DNA of 64,000 nucleotides from Roseiarcus sp963761435 (GTDB lineage: Bacteria; Pseudomonadota; Alphaproteobacteria; Rhizobiales; Beijerinckiaceae): assembly GCA_963761435.1 (NCBI GenBank), contig CAVXHJ010000010.1, forward strand, positions 1 through 64,000, read 5' to 3'. Both the position numbers and the translations under genes were made by a program. Below are positions 8,225-17,229 of the stretch, piece after piece. Below the pieces are notes generated by a model, which did not search any database, was not told the origin of the DNA, and saw only the letters and a list, made by a program, of their open reading frames with translations. The stretch's first letter is position 1; every line of letters starts with the position of its first letter.

Positions 8225-11200
8225 ATGTCGGGGCTCTTGATCGGGACTCTGATCCTCTGGCTCATCATCGCGATCATCGTCGTGGTTATCGCCGTCTATG
8301 TCGTCAACTGGCTCTATCATCGCTCGTCGAGCGAGGTGTCGTTCGTACGCACCGGCTTTCTCGGCGAGCGCGTGGTGATCAACGGCGGCGCCTTCGTCCT
8401 GCCATTCATCCACGACTTCACGCCGGTCAATATGAACGTGCTGCCGATGCAAATCGTGCGCGAGAAGGAGGGCGCCTTGATCACGCGCGACCGGATGCGC
8501 ATCGACATCGAGGCCGACTTCTATGTCCGCGTGCAGTCGACACGCGAGGCGGTAGCGATCGCTGCGGCGACTCTCGGGCGGCGCACGCTCGAGCCCGAGC
8601 GGCTGCACGCGCTTCTTTCCGGCAAGTTCGTGTCCGCCTTGCGCTCCGTCGCCTCCGAGATGACCATGGAGCAGATGCACGAGCAGCGTGGCGAGTACGT
8701 CGCCCGATTGAAGGCAGCCGCCGCCGAGGCGCTGGCGCAAAACGGCCTCGAGCTGGAATCGGTCGCGATCACCGACCTCGACCAGACCGACCTCGAATTC
8801 TTCAATCCCTCGAACCGTTTCGACGCCGAGGGCCTGACCCGCCTGATGGAGGACATCGAGGACCGCCGCAAGCTGCGCAACGACATCGAGCAGGATTCGA
8901 TGATCAAGATCCGCACCCGGAACCTGGAGGCGGAGCGGCAGGCCCTTGATATCGAGCGCGACAGCGAGGCCGCGCGTCTCGCTCAGCAGCGCGATATCGA
9001 GGTTAGGCGAGCGGTGCAGCGCACCGAGGTCGCGCGCGAGCGCGCCTTGCGCGAGACCGAAGCCGAGCAGGCCCAGATTTCCGCCCGCGAGACGATCGAA
9101 AAGGCCCGCATCGCCAACGAACAGGCGATCAGCGAAGCGCGCATCGCCTCCGAACGCGAGGTGCGGCAGAAGGAGATCGAACGCACGCGCGCGGTCGAGG
9201 AGGTCGAGATTTCGGCCCGCGAGGGAATCGAGAGGGCGCGCATCGTCAACCAGCAATCGGTCGATACCGCGCGCATCGCTTCCGAGCGTGAAGTCCGCCA
9301 GACCGAAATCGACCGCGCGCGCGCGGTCGAGGAAGCGGAGATCGAGGCGCGCGAGATCGTCGAGAAGGCGCGCATCCTCCAGGAGCGCGCCGTGACCGAG
9401 TCGCGCATCGTCAATGAGGAGGAGACGCGCCGGCGCGAGATCGAACGCACGCGGGCGGTCGAAGAGGCCGAAATCGCCGCGCGGGAGACAACGGAAAAAC
9501 TGCGCATCGCGCAGATGACGACGATCAATGCGGAGCGGATCGCCTCCGACGAGCGCGTACGCGGGCTTGAGATCGCGCGCACGCGCTCTATCGAGGAAGC
9601 CGAGATAGGCGCCCAGAAGGCGATCGAGGCGGCGAAGATCGCTCGCGAGCAGACGCTCGCCGCCGATCGCATCACCGCCGATCAGGCGACCCGCTCGCTC
9701 GAGATCGCTCGCAACCGGACGGTCGAGGAGGCCGGGATCGCCGCCCGCGAGGCGACCGAAGCGACCCGCATCGCCCAGGAAGAGCGCATTCGCGCGCTTG
9801 AAATCGCGCGCAACCGGGCGCTGGAAGAAGCCGACATTTCCGCTCGCGAGGCGATCGAGGCGGCCCGCATAGCGCAGGAGAAGACCATCGCGCTGACCCG
9901 CATCGAGAGCCAGCAGGCGACGCAAGGCGAAGAGATCGCCCGCAGGCGCGCGATCGAGGAGGCTGAGATCGCGGCGTTGCAGGCGACGCGGGCGGCCCGC
10001 ATCGCGCAGGAGAAAGCGACCTCCGCCGAGTCGATTTCGGCCGATCGCGACACCCGCAGGCTCGAAATCGCGCGCAACGAAGCGCTGGAGAGGGCGGAGA
10101 TCGCGGCGCATGAAGTCGTCGAATCCGCGCGCATCGCCCAGGATCGGAAGATCCAGGCCGAGCGGATCGCCAAGGACGAGGAGGTCCGCGCGCGCGAGAT
10201 TGCCCGGACCCGGACGCTGGAAGAGGCGGAAATCAAGGCGCGCGAGACGATCGAGGCCGCCCGCATCGCCCAGGAAAAAGCGCTCGCCGCCGAGCGGATC
10301 GTGGCGGAGCGGGAGACCAGAGGCTTGGAGATTGCGAGGGCCGAGGCGATCGAGGCCGCGGAGCTCAGACGCCGCGACGCGGTTGAGCGTCAGCGCGTCG
10401 GGGTCGAGCTTGCGCTCGAGGCCGAACGCATTGCTTCGCAAAGGACGCGCGAAGTGCTCAATATCGAGCAGAAACAGGCGATCGAGATCGCCGACGAGGA
10501 TCGCGCGATCGCGCTGTCGGCCAAGAGAAGCGAGCGGGTCGGGGCGGATCGCCTGGTGCGGCAGGCCGAGATAGCGGCAAAGCAGCACATCGAGAGAAGC
10601 GACGTCGAGCGCGAGCAAGCCTTGGACGCGGCCCGGCTCGAAAGACGGCGGTCGATCGAGCAACTCGAAATCGCGCGCCTCCAGGCGCTGCAGGAGGCGG
10701 AGATTGCCTCCCGCGAAGAGGTGGAGCGCGCCCGCATCGCGTCCGACCGGGGTATCGACGAGGCCCGCGTCACGCGCGAGCGAGACTTGCGAAAGCTCGA
10801 GGTCGAGCGCGAGAAAGTGGTGGAAACCGCCCTGATGGACAAGGCCATCGTCCTCTATCAGAAGTCGCTGGAGCACTCGGCGGCGCAGGCCGAAGCCGAG
10901 AATGCGAAGGCGCGCGCCACGGAGGCGGAGGAGCGCGTCGTCACGGTGCGGGACACCGAGGTCGCGCGCAGGCGCCGGTCGGTCGAAGTGCTGCTGGCCG
11001 AGAAGGCGGCCGAGGAGACGCGCATCGCGGCGGAGGCCGAGAGGGTGCGCGCGGCGGTCGAGGCGGAGGCGCAGAGGCTTCTCAACGAAGCCGAGAATGT
11101 ACTGACCGAGCCGGCGCGGTACTCGTTGTTCCGGCGGAAGCTGCTCGACCGCATCGAAGGCATCGTGCGTGAAAGCGTCAAGCCATTGGAGAAGATCGAA

Positions 11201-11494
11201 GGCATCCGCATCCTCCAGGTCGATGGCCTCAATGGCGGTCATTCTGGAGGCAACGGGGGCCGCAGCGCGACCGACGAAGTCATCGATTCCGCGCTTCGTT
11301 ATCGCGTCCAGGCCCCGCTCATCAATTCGATCCTCTCCGACATCGGCGTCGAGGGCGGCAGTCTGGCGAAAATGCCCGGCCTCATCCGGGAGGCGCGCGA
11401 CATGCAGGGTATCCGCAAGGATACGGCGCCGAAAAGGGAGGCTGACGGTCCGCCGCCCCCGGCCGGCCCCGCGTCGCCGAGAAAGAAAAGCTAA
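8225..11494 (+). CDS. Giant flotillin-like (SPFH) membrane protein with hendecad repeats
   Basis: 1089 residues, about twice the usual flotillin. Residues 4-30 form one membrane segment; 36-200 an SPFH/band-7 domain (FVRTGFLGERVVINGGAFVL, DRMRIDIEADFYVRV); about 205-960 are charged coiled coil; the flotillin-like C-terminus (FRRKLLDRIEGIVRESVK, EKIEGIRILQVDG) is followed by a Gly- and Pro-rich tail. From residue 288 to 716 the coiled coil is ten copies of a 44-residue unit made of four 11-residue steps such as RETIEKARIAN, with hydrophobics at steps 4 and 9; the sixth copy is exactly one 11-mer short. AGGAGG at 8211-8216 supports the ATG at 8225. Flotillins scaffold membrane microdomains; here a role in organising the importer and the Mo-hydroxylase is inferred from position only. 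Confidence 0.85.
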   Translation: MSGLLIGTLILWLIIAIIVVVIAVYVVNWLYHRSSSEVSFVRTGFLGERVVINGGAFVLPFIHDFTPVNMNVLPMQIVREKEGALITRDRMRIDIEADFYVRVQSTREAVAIAAATLGRRTLEPERLHALLSGKFVSALRSVASEMTMEQMHEQRGEYVARLKAAAAEALAQNGLELESVAITDLDQTDLEFFNPSNRFDAEGLTRLMEDIEDRRKLRNDIEQDSMIKIRTRNLEAERQALDIERDSEAARLAQQRDIEVRRAVQRTEVARERALRETEAEQAQISARETIEKARIANEQAISEARIASEREVRQKEIERTRAVEEVEISAREGIERARIVNQQSVDTARIASEREVRQTEIDRARAVEEAEIEAREIVEKARILQERAVTESRIVNEEETRRREIERTRAVEEAEIAARETTEKLRIAQMTTINAERIASDERVRGLEIARTRSIEEAEIGAQKAIEAAKIAREQTLAADRITADQATRSLEIARNRTVEEAGIAAREATEATRIAQEERIRALEIARNRALEEADISAREAIEAARIAQEKTIALTRIESQQATQGEEIARRRAIEEAEIAALQATRAARIAQEKATSAESISADRDTRRLEIARNEALERAEIAAHEVVESARIAQDRKIQAERIAKDEEVRAREIARTRTLEEAEIKARETIEAARIAQEKALAAERIVAERETRGLEIARAEAIEAAELRRRDAVERQRVGVELALEAERIASQRTREVLNIEQKQAIEIADEDRAIALSAKRSERVGADRLVRQAEIAAKQHIERSDVEREQALDAARLERRRSIEQLEIARLQALQEAEIASREEVERARIASDRGIDEARVTRERDLRKLEVEREKVVETALMDKAIVLYQKSLEHSAAQAEAENAKARATEAEERVVTVRDTEVARRRRSVEVLLAEKAAEETRIAAEAERVRAAVEAEAQRLLNEAENVLTEPARYSLFRRKLLDRIEGIVRESVKPLEKIEGIRILQVDGLNGGHSGGNGGRSATDEVIDSALRYRVQAPLINSILSDIGVEGGSLAKMPGLIREARDMQGIRKDTAPKREADGPPPPAGPASPRKKS

Positions 11495-11503
11495 GGTCTG
11501 TCC

Positions 11504-11941
11504 ATGGCGCGGGTTTTCGTCTCAAGCGTGATCAACGGCCGCAGCGACCGGGTCTGGGCGCGGGTGCGCGATTTCAACGGCATGCCGAACTGGCACCCGG
11601 CGATCGCCGAGAGCCGAATCGAAGGCGGCGAACCCTCGGACAAGATCGGTTGCGTGCGCGACTTCCGCCTGCGCAACGGCGACCGCATCCGGGAGAAGTT
11701 GCTCGGCCTTTCCGACTACGACATGTTCTGCACCTATTCCATTCTCGAATCTCCCATGGGGGTCGAAAACTATGTCGCGACCTTGAGGCTGACGCCGGTA
11801 ACGGACGGTGAGCGGACCTTCGTCGAGTGGACGGCCGAGTTCGACTGCGCGCCGGAGCGGGAGACGGACCTCGTCGCCAGCATCGGAGGGGGCGTCTTCC
11901 AAGGCGGTTTCGACGCGCTGAAACGGGCGTTCGGCGGCTAG
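11504..11941 (+). CDS. SRPBCC (START-like) family protein 1
   Basis: A 145-residue protein of the polyketide cyclase/START-like SRPBCC fold, which forms a deep hydrophobic ligand pocket. Visible hallmarks are RVWARVRDFNGMPNWHPAI at the N-terminus, then GCVRDFRLRNGDRIREKLL and a C-terminal helix GGVFQGGFDALKRAF. It has no membrane segment. It sits 9 bp after the flotillin-like gene and 2 bp before a second paralogous SRPBCC gene. CoxG proteins of aerobic CO dehydrogenase operons belong to the same fold and help attach the enzyme to the membrane; a comparable role here is plausible but not shown. Confidence 0.82.
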   Translation: MARVFVSSVINGRSDRVWARVRDFNGMPNWHPAIAESRIEGGEPSDKIGCVRDFRLRNGDRIREKLLGLSDYDMFCTYSILESPMGVENYVATLRLTPVTDGERTFVEWTAEFDCAPERETDLVASIGGGVFQGGFDALKRAFGG

Positions 11942-11943
11942 AG

Positions 11944-12387
11944 ATGCCTCACGTCGTGAAAAGCACGATCATCGACGCGTCCACCGACCGGGTGTGGGCG
12001 GTGCTGCGCGACTTCAACGGCCACGACCGATGGCATCCCGAGGTCGCGGTCAGCCAGGTCGAGCGCAATCAAACCTCCGACCGCATCGGCTGCGTGCGCC
12101 GCTTCAGGCTCGTCGACGGCTCGGAGCTTCGCGAGCAGTTGCTGGCGCTCTCCGACCTCGAGCAGAGTTTCAGCTATTGTCTGCTCGACACCCCGATCCC
12201 TCTTTTCAACTATGTCGCGCATGTGCGACTTTTGCCGGTGACCGATGGCGACCGCACTTTCTGGCATTGGGAATCGCGCTTTACGACCCGAGCCGGCGAA
12301 GAGAAGCGCCTCGCGGATATGGTCGGCGAGCAGATCTACCAGGCCGGGTTCGAGGCCATCCGCAAGCACCTCAGCGAGGCTCCATGA
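11944..12387 (+). CDS. SRPBCC (START-like) family protein 2
   Basis: A 147-residue paralogue of the preceding gene, similar along its length (RVWAVLRDFNGHDRWHPEV, then GCVRRFRLVDGSELREQLL, and IYQAGFEAIRKHL at the end). The start chosen is the ATG at 11944, which lies 2 bp after the previous stop and matches the N-terminus of its sister; upstream codons in the same frame lie inside the first gene. The pair looks like a tandem duplication kept as two genes, so they may form a heterodimer or bind different ligands. They lie directly before the Mo-hydroxylase FAD subunit. Confidence 0.82.
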   Translation: MPHVVKSTIIDASTDRVWAVLRDFNGHDRWHPEVAVSQVERNQTSDRIGCVRRFRLVDGSELREQLLALSDLEQSFSYCLLDTPIPLFNYVAHVRLLPVTDGDRTFWHWESRFTTRAGEEKRLADMVGEQIYQAGFEAIRKHLSEAP

Positions 12388-12403
12388 CGCGGGACAGTCG
12401 ACG

Positions 12404-13225
12404 ATGCCGGTGACTGTCAGGACCTGCGCCACGCCGTCCGAAGCGTCCACGGCGCTCGCCTCCGACCGCTCGGCGCGCTTCATCGCCGGCGGCACGCTCG
12501 TCATGCGGGCGCTGAACGAAGGCGATGTCTCGATCGCCACCATCGTGCGCCTCGACGATCGCGCGATGACTCAGATCAGGGTGAGCGGCGCGCGTGTCAG
12601 TATCGGGGCCGGCGTCACTTTGGCGCAGATCCTTCGCGAGCGCGAACTTTCGTTCCTGCACGCGCCCGCGCGCTTGATCGGCGGTCCGGCTGTCCGCACG
12701 ATGGCGACCGTCGGCGGGAATCTGTTCGCGCCGGCCCCGTACGGCGACCTTGCGGTCGCGCTGCTTGCGCTCGATGCGACAGTCTCGGTGATGAGCGGCT
12801 ATGGAGCGCGCGACATCGGGCTCGAGGAATTTCTGGCGGGCCGCGATCGCACGCGCGGAGCGATCGTGCTCACAGTGAGCTGCGAGCGGCCGGCCAATCC
12901 CGAATCGTTTCGGTTCCGCAAGGTGGCGCGGGTGCGGCCGAAGGGTGTTTCCGTTCTTTCGATCGCCGCCTCCATTCCGGCTGTCGGCGGCCGCGTCTCC
13001 GGGGCGCGCATCGCATATGGCGCAATGGCGCCGACCGCGATCCGCGCGAAGGCGGCCGAACGGGCGCTGGAAGGCAAGACGCTGGATGAGTCGGGCGTCG
13101 CCGCTGCGATTGCGGCGGCCGCGGAGGGGACCTCGCCGGCTACGGACGCAATCGCCAGCGCCTGGTATCGGCGCGAAGTGGTGGGGGCGCATTTGCGCCG
13201 TCTGCTGCTCGGACGAGACTTCTGA
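12404..13225 (+). CDS. Molybdenum hydroxylase FAD-binding subunit (CoxM-like)
   Basis: The medium subunit of a xanthine dehydrogenase/CO dehydrogenase-type enzyme, 273 residues. It passes electrons from the Fe-S subunit to the acceptor through FAD. Family motifs are present: AGGT at residues 28-31 and TVGGN at 102-106, both FAD pyrophosphate-binding, and later KVARVRPKGVSVLS. The ATG at 12404 gives the normal N-terminus for the family; an earlier in-frame ATG lies within the SRPBCC gene. The gene is 16 bp after the SRPBCC gene and 16 bp before the Fe-S subunit. Confidence 0.9.
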   Translation: MPVTVRTCATPSEASTALASDRSARFIAGGTLVMRALNEGDVSIATIVRLDDRAMTQIRVSGARVSIGAGVTLAQILRERELSFLHAPARLIGGPAVRTMATVGGNLFAPAPYGDLAVALLALDATVSVMSGYGARDIGLEEFLAGRDRTRGAIVLTVSCERPANPESFRFRKVARVRPKGVSVLSIAASIPAVGGRVSGARIAYGAMAPTAIRAKAAERALEGKTLDESGVAAAIAAAAEGTSPATDAIASAWYRREVVGAHLRRLLLGRDF

Positions 13226-13241
13226 GGGGACTGATCGGCCG

Positions 13242-13724
13242 ATGCCGAAAACCGCGCTGCAATTCAGGCACAATGGCCGCGAAGTCGCGGTCTTCGTCGA
13301 CGGCGGCATGAGCCTTCTTTCCGCCTTGCGCGACGAGGTGGGCGATCACTCGCCTAAATTCGGCTGCGGCCAAGGGGGTTGCGGCGCCTGCACGGTCCTC
13401 GTGGATGGCGAGCCGGTTCTTTCGTGCATAACCCTCGCCGAGAGCGTCGCCGGGAAATCGATCGAGACGGCGGACGGCCTCAAGACCGGGCCGGCGCTTC
13501 ATCCGCTGCAGACGGCGTTCATGGACAACTTCGCCGCCCAGTGCGGATATTGCACGCCCGGCATGCTGATGGCCGCCAAGGCGCTCCTCGACCGCAACCC
13601 GGGCGCGAGCCGTGCCGAGGTCGTCGAGGCGATCTCCGGCAACATCTGCCGCTGCACCGGTTATGAGCCGATCATCGACGCAATTCTCGCCGCTGCCGCG
13701 CGCGGGACCGAACGCCGCGCTTGA
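13242..13724 (+). CDS. Molybdenum hydroxylase 2Fe-2S subunit (CoxS-like)
   Basis: The small electron-transfer subunit, 160 residues, with both 2Fe-2S clusters intact. The plant-ferredoxin-like site uses C42, C47, C50 and C62 (GCGQGGCGAC), and the helical site uses C101, C104, C136 and C138 (CGYC and CRC). The ATG at 13242 gives a family-typical start. It lies between the FAD and first Mo subunit genes, matching the usual operon content of these enzymes. The length and all eight cysteines indicate a working protein. Confidence 0.94.
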   Translation: MPKTALQFRHNGREVAVFVDGGMSLLSALRDEVGDHSPKFGCGQGGCGACTVLVDGEPVLSCITLAESVAGKSIETADGLKTGPALHPLQTAFMDNFAAQCGYCTPGMLMAAKALLDRNPGASRAEVVEAISGNICRCTGYEPIIDAILAAAARGTERRA

Positions 13725-13734
13725 AGGATGCCCC

Positions 13735-15315
13735 ATGCTTGAACTGCGCAAGGATATTTTCGCCGACGAGCGCGACGACAACCTCAAGGAGATTGGCAAA
13801 CCGACGCAGCGGCAGGACATGCTCGGCCACGTGACCGCGACCTCGACCTATTTCAACGACCATAAGCTGCAGGGCATGCTGCATCTCAAGGTCCTGCGCA
13901 GTCCCCACTCGCACGCGCGCATACGCCGGATCGACACGGCCGAGGCGGAGCGCCATCCGGGCGTGCGTCGCATCATTCGCGGCGCCGACGTTCCGCGCAA
14001 CCTCAACACGCTTCTGAGCCTCATCAACTTCGGCGAGGACGACGAGCCGACGCTCGCGGTCGACAAGGTCCGCTACAAGGGCGAGCCGATTTTGGCCGTC
14101 GTCGCCGACAGTGAGCGGGAGGCGTTCGAGGCCTTGGCCAAGATCCGCGTCGACTACGAGCCGCTGGCGACGGTCTTCGACGTCGAGGAGGCGCTGAAGC
14201 CGGGAGCGCCGGTGGTCAACGAAACCTATCCCAAGAACACGTTCACCTATCACGACGTCTACGATCATCAGAAGCTTCGCTTCGGCGACGTCGAGCGCGG
14301 CTTCGCCGCCGCCGACCATATTCTCGAAGAGCGCTACCAGATGTCGCCGATCGAGCAGGCCCACACCGAGACAAACGGCTCGATTGCCGCGCCGGACACC
14401 AACGGGCGCTATGTCGTCTACACTTCGACCCAGGCTCTGTTCTTCTCGCTCGACACCTCGGCCAAGATTCTCGACGTGCCGTCGAACCAACTCCATTTCA
14501 TTGGCGGAACGGTTGGCGGCGGCTTCGGCGGCAAGGTCGACACAGTCACTGAACCGCTCTCCATTCTCGGCGCGATGCTGACCGGGCGCCCGGTCCGCTA
14601 TGTCATCGGCCGCGAGGAGGAAATGATCTATTGCGCGCCACGCGGCGCCGAGCGGATATTCATCAAGGACGGAATTTCGCGCGACGGGCGCATTCTCGCG
14701 CGCAAGTTCCGCTGCTTCTTTGACAGCGGCGCCTATACGAGGCTTTCGAGCTACGCGGTGGTCAAATGCGCCGCCCACCTGCCGGGGCCGTACACGATCC
14801 CGAATGTCTACGCGGATGTCTATTGCGTATTCACCAATCGCGTTCCGGCGACCGCCATGCGCGGCTTCGGCGTGACCGCGGTCGATTTCGCCATCGAATG
14901 CCAGATGGACAAGGCCGCCCACCTTGTCGGCATGGACCCGATGGAGTTCCGCATCCTCAACGCCTATCGCGACGGCGACATGAAGGCCCATCGGCGCGAG
15001 GCCAAGAATACGGCGCTCATCGAATGCGTCCAGGTCGCGGCGGAAAAGGCGAAATGGCGGCTCAGAGACGACTTCAAGCGCATGTCGTCGCGCAAGGACG
15101 GCGGCGGGACGCGCGCCGCCGTTCCGCCGACGCCACGCGAGCCGATCCTGGTCGGCCGGCCTTCCAGCCAGCCGCAACGCACGGTCTACGACCGTCCGGC
15201 CGCCCCGCCGCCAGAGCCGGTCGGGCCTCCGCCGCCGCCTCCGCACGCCCCGCCCGCGGCGCCGGCTCATGGAGCGATGCGGTTCTCGTCGGTGTTCGGC
15301 GCCAGGAGGAGATGA
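13735..15315 (+). CDS. Molybdenum hydroxylase, N-terminal half of the large subunit
   Basis: 526 residues covering the a/b hammerhead domain and the first Mo-pterin-binding domain. The molybdopterin motif GGTVGGGFGGK lies near residues 256-266 and AMRGFG near 374-379. Normal large subunits are about 750-800 residues in one chain; here the chain stops after a Pro-rich tail (PAAPPPEPVGPPPPPP) and the rest is the next gene. The tail and separate start codon look settled, not like a fresh frameshift. The form I CO dehydrogenase loop AYRCSFR is absent, so CO is unlikely to be the substrate. Nicotinate dehydrogenase of Eubacterium barkeri also has two Mo-domain subunits, a known precedent for such a split. 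Confidence 0.88.
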   Translation: MLELRKDIFADERDDNLKEIGKPTQRQDMLGHVTATSTYFNDHKLQGMLHLKVLRSPHSHARIRRIDTAEAERHPGVRRIIRGADVPRNLNTLLSLINFGEDDEPTLAVDKVRYKGEPILAVVADSEREAFEALAKIRVDYEPLATVFDVEEALKPGAPVVNETYPKNTFTYHDVYDHQKLRFGDVERGFAAADHILEERYQMSPIEQAHTETNGSIAAPDTNGRYVVYTSTQALFFSLDTSAKILDVPSNQLHFIGGTVGGGFGGKVDTVTEPLSILGAMLTGRPVRYVIGREEEMIYCAPRGAERIFIKDGISRDGRILARKFRCFFDSGAYTRLSSYAVVKCAAHLPGPYTIPNVYADVYCVFTNRVPATAMRGFGVTAVDFAIECQMDKAAHLVGMDPMEFRILNAYRDGDMKAHRREAKNTALIECVQVAAEKAKWRLRDDFKRMSSRKDGGGTRAAVPPTPREPILVGRPSSQPQRTVYDRPAAPPPEPVGPPPPPPHAPPAAPAHGAMRFSSVFGARRR

Positions 15316-15316
15316 G

Positions 15317-16339
15317 ATGGCCAAGCTTCGCGGACGCGGCATCGCGTCAGTCAACTACCCCATCGGCATGAACCTGGGCGGCGACCCCAGCCAGGCGCTG
15401 GTCCACTCCAACCCGAGCGGCAAGTTCACGGTGTCGCTTTCCTCGATCGACCTTGGCCAGGGCATGAAGTCCGTCACGCGCCAGATCTGCGCGGAGACGC
15501 TCGGCGTGCCGGTCGAGGATGTCTATGTCGACACTGCCGATTCCGACACCGGTCCGCATTGCATGGGGAGTTTCGCCTCGCGCGGCACCCATCGCGTCGG
15601 CAATGCGGTCATGGCTGCGGCGCGCGAGGCGCGAGGCGTCATGATGGAAGCCGCGGCCGAGGAGCTCGAAGTCAACGTCGCCGACCTCGAGACCGACGGG
15701 CGCGGCAATATTCACGTGAAGGGCGCCCCGCACCGGTCAATTTCGACCAAGGATGTCGCTATCGCCGCCCAGTTCAAGCAGGGCAAGACGATCTCGGGTC
15801 GCGGCATCTTTCTTGTGCCGCTGTCGGCGGTCGATCCGGAGACCGGCGAGATGTCGCCCGCCACCTGCTACGCGCATGCATGTCTCGTCGCCGAGGTCGA
15901 GGTCGACGATGAGACCGGCGAGGTGGCGATGGTCAGGATGGACAGCGCCTACGAATTGGGACGCGCGCTCAATCCGCGCCTCGTCGAGCAGCAGCTGGTC
16001 GGGGGCGCCTGGATGGGGGTCAGCCACGCGCTGTACGAGACGACTGAGCCTTATTACCCTGATCCAAGCAACGGACCACGGGACTTCGTCGAATACGCGA
16101 TGCCGGGTCCGGGTGATATCTGCCCCCACGACATCGCCGTCCTCGAGCGACCCGCGCCGGACGGACCGTTCGGGGCCAAGGGGCCAGGCGAAATGTGCGC
16201 CAATCCGGTCCTGCCCGCGGTCGCCAATGCGATCTTCAACGCCGTCGGGGTCAGGATCGACGAATTGCCGATCACGCCGGAAAAAGTGCTTCGCGCGATC
16301 AAGGCGCAAGGCGGCGCGCGGCCACAGACGCGGCGCTAG
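15317..16339 (+). CDS. Molybdenum hydroxylase, C-terminal half of the large subunit
   Basis: 340 residues giving the second Mo-pterin-binding domain. It contains SIDLGQG (residues 43-49), SFASRGTHRVGNAV (85-98), and the active-site loop GAKGPGEM with the expected catalytic glutamate at E292. That residue activates the Mo-bound hydroxyl in this enzyme family, so the separate chain must join the previous one to make an active site. The start is the ATG at 15317, one base after the previous stop, preceded by AGGAGGAGATG at 15303-15313. Together the two halves make a full-length large subunit. Confidence 0.88.
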   Translation: MAKLRGRGIASVNYPIGMNLGGDPSQALVHSNPSGKFTVSLSSIDLGQGMKSVTRQICAETLGVPVEDVYVDTADSDTGPHCMGSFASRGTHRVGNAVMAAAREARGVMMEAAAEELEVNVADLETDGRGNIHVKGAPHRSISTKDVAIAAQFKQGKTISGRGIFLVPLSAVDPETGEMSPATCYAHACLVAEVEVDDETGEVAMVRMDSAYELGRALNPRLVEQQLVGGAWMGVSHALYETTEPYYPDPSNGPRDFVEYAMPGPGDICPHDIAVLERPAPDGPFGAKGPGEMCANPVLPAVANAIFNAVGVRIDELPITPEKVLRAIKAQGGARPQTRR

Positions 16340-16347
16340 GGCAGGGC

Positions 16348-17229
16348 ATGCCGGTCAGGGGCAACATTGTCGGCATCGACAGCCCGGAAGCGCTCGAGAG
16401 GGCGCTGCGGTCGGCCTATTACCTCGCCGACCAGGGGCTGGCGACCGCTGCGTACCTGGCGCTGGCGCTCGGCAAGCCTCTCTTGCTCGAGGGCTCGCCC
16501 GGCGTAGGCAAGACCGAAGCGGCGAAGGCGGTCGCCGCCGTGCTGGCGCGCCGGCTCATCCGCCTGCAGTGCTATGAAGGCCTCGACGCGTCGGCGGCGC
16601 TCTACGAATGGAACTATCCCCGCCAAATGCTTGCGATCCGGCAGGCGGGCGAGCAGAGCATCGACATCTACAGCGATCCTTTCCTCATCGAGCGGCCGAT
16701 GCTGGCGTCGCTGCGCTCGCCGGATTCGACTGTGCTCCTGATTGACGAGATTGATCGCGCAGATCAGGAATTCGAGGCGTTCCTGCTCGAATTCCTGTCC
16801 GATTTCCAGATCTCGATCCCCGAGCGCGGCACGGTTCGCGCGGCCGAGCGGCCGGTCGTCATTCTCACGTCGAACCGAACCCGCGACCTGCATGAGGCGC
16901 TTCGGCGCCGATGCGTCTATCACTGGATCGACTATCCAAACGCTGAGCGCGAGGCTCGCATCGTGATGCTGCGCGCTTCGAGCGTCGCCGAGGAAACCGC
17001 GCGCGCGGTCGTCGCCGCTGTCGGGAAGCTCAGGCGCGAGCCGTTGAGCAAGGCGCCCGGCATCTCCGAGGCGGTCGATTGGGCCGAGGCGGCGACGCTC
17101 CTCAACCGTGGCGGCGCGCGCTGGCCCGACGCGTTCAAGCGCTCGATCGGCGTCGCGCTGAAGGATGAGGAGGATCTGGAGTACGTCTCCGGCCGCCTCG
17201 ACGCCATGCTGGCCGAGTCTGTGGCATGA
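16348..17229 (+). CDS. MoxR-family AAA+ ATPase (CoxD-like)
   Basis: A 293-residue AAA+ ATPase with Walker A GSPGVGKT at residues 49-56 and Walker B LLIDEID near 130-136, followed by the sensor LTSNRTRDL. MoxR proteins act as chaperones with a VWA partner; CoxD in CO dehydrogenase operons helps install the metal-sulfur part of the Mo site. Here it follows the Mo subunits directly and overlaps the VWA gene by 4 bp, the usual MoxR-CoxE pairing. The role as maturation factor for this hydroxylase is inferred from that context. Confidence 0.9.
   Translation: MPVRGNIVGIDSPEALERALRSAYYLADQGLATAAYLALALGKPLLLEGSPGVGKTEAAKAVAAVLARRLIRLQCYEGLDASAALYEWNYPRQMLAIRQAGEQSIDIYSDPFLIERPMLASLRSPDSTVLLIDEIDRADQEFEAFLLEFLSDFQISIPERGTVRAAERPVVILTSNRTRDLHEALRRRCVYHWIDYPNAEREARIVMLRASSVAEETARAVVAAVGKLRREPLSKAPGISEAVDWAEAATLLNRGGARWPDAFKRSIGVALKDEEDLEYVSGRLDAMLAESVA

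Noticed and set aside
8009..11242. A 1077-codon open frame on the minus strand opposite the flotillin-like gene
   Set aside because: It is antisense to the hendecad repeats; codon periodicity and high GC keep it free of stops. It has no ribosome site or recognisable domain, and the plus-strand protein has clear domains.
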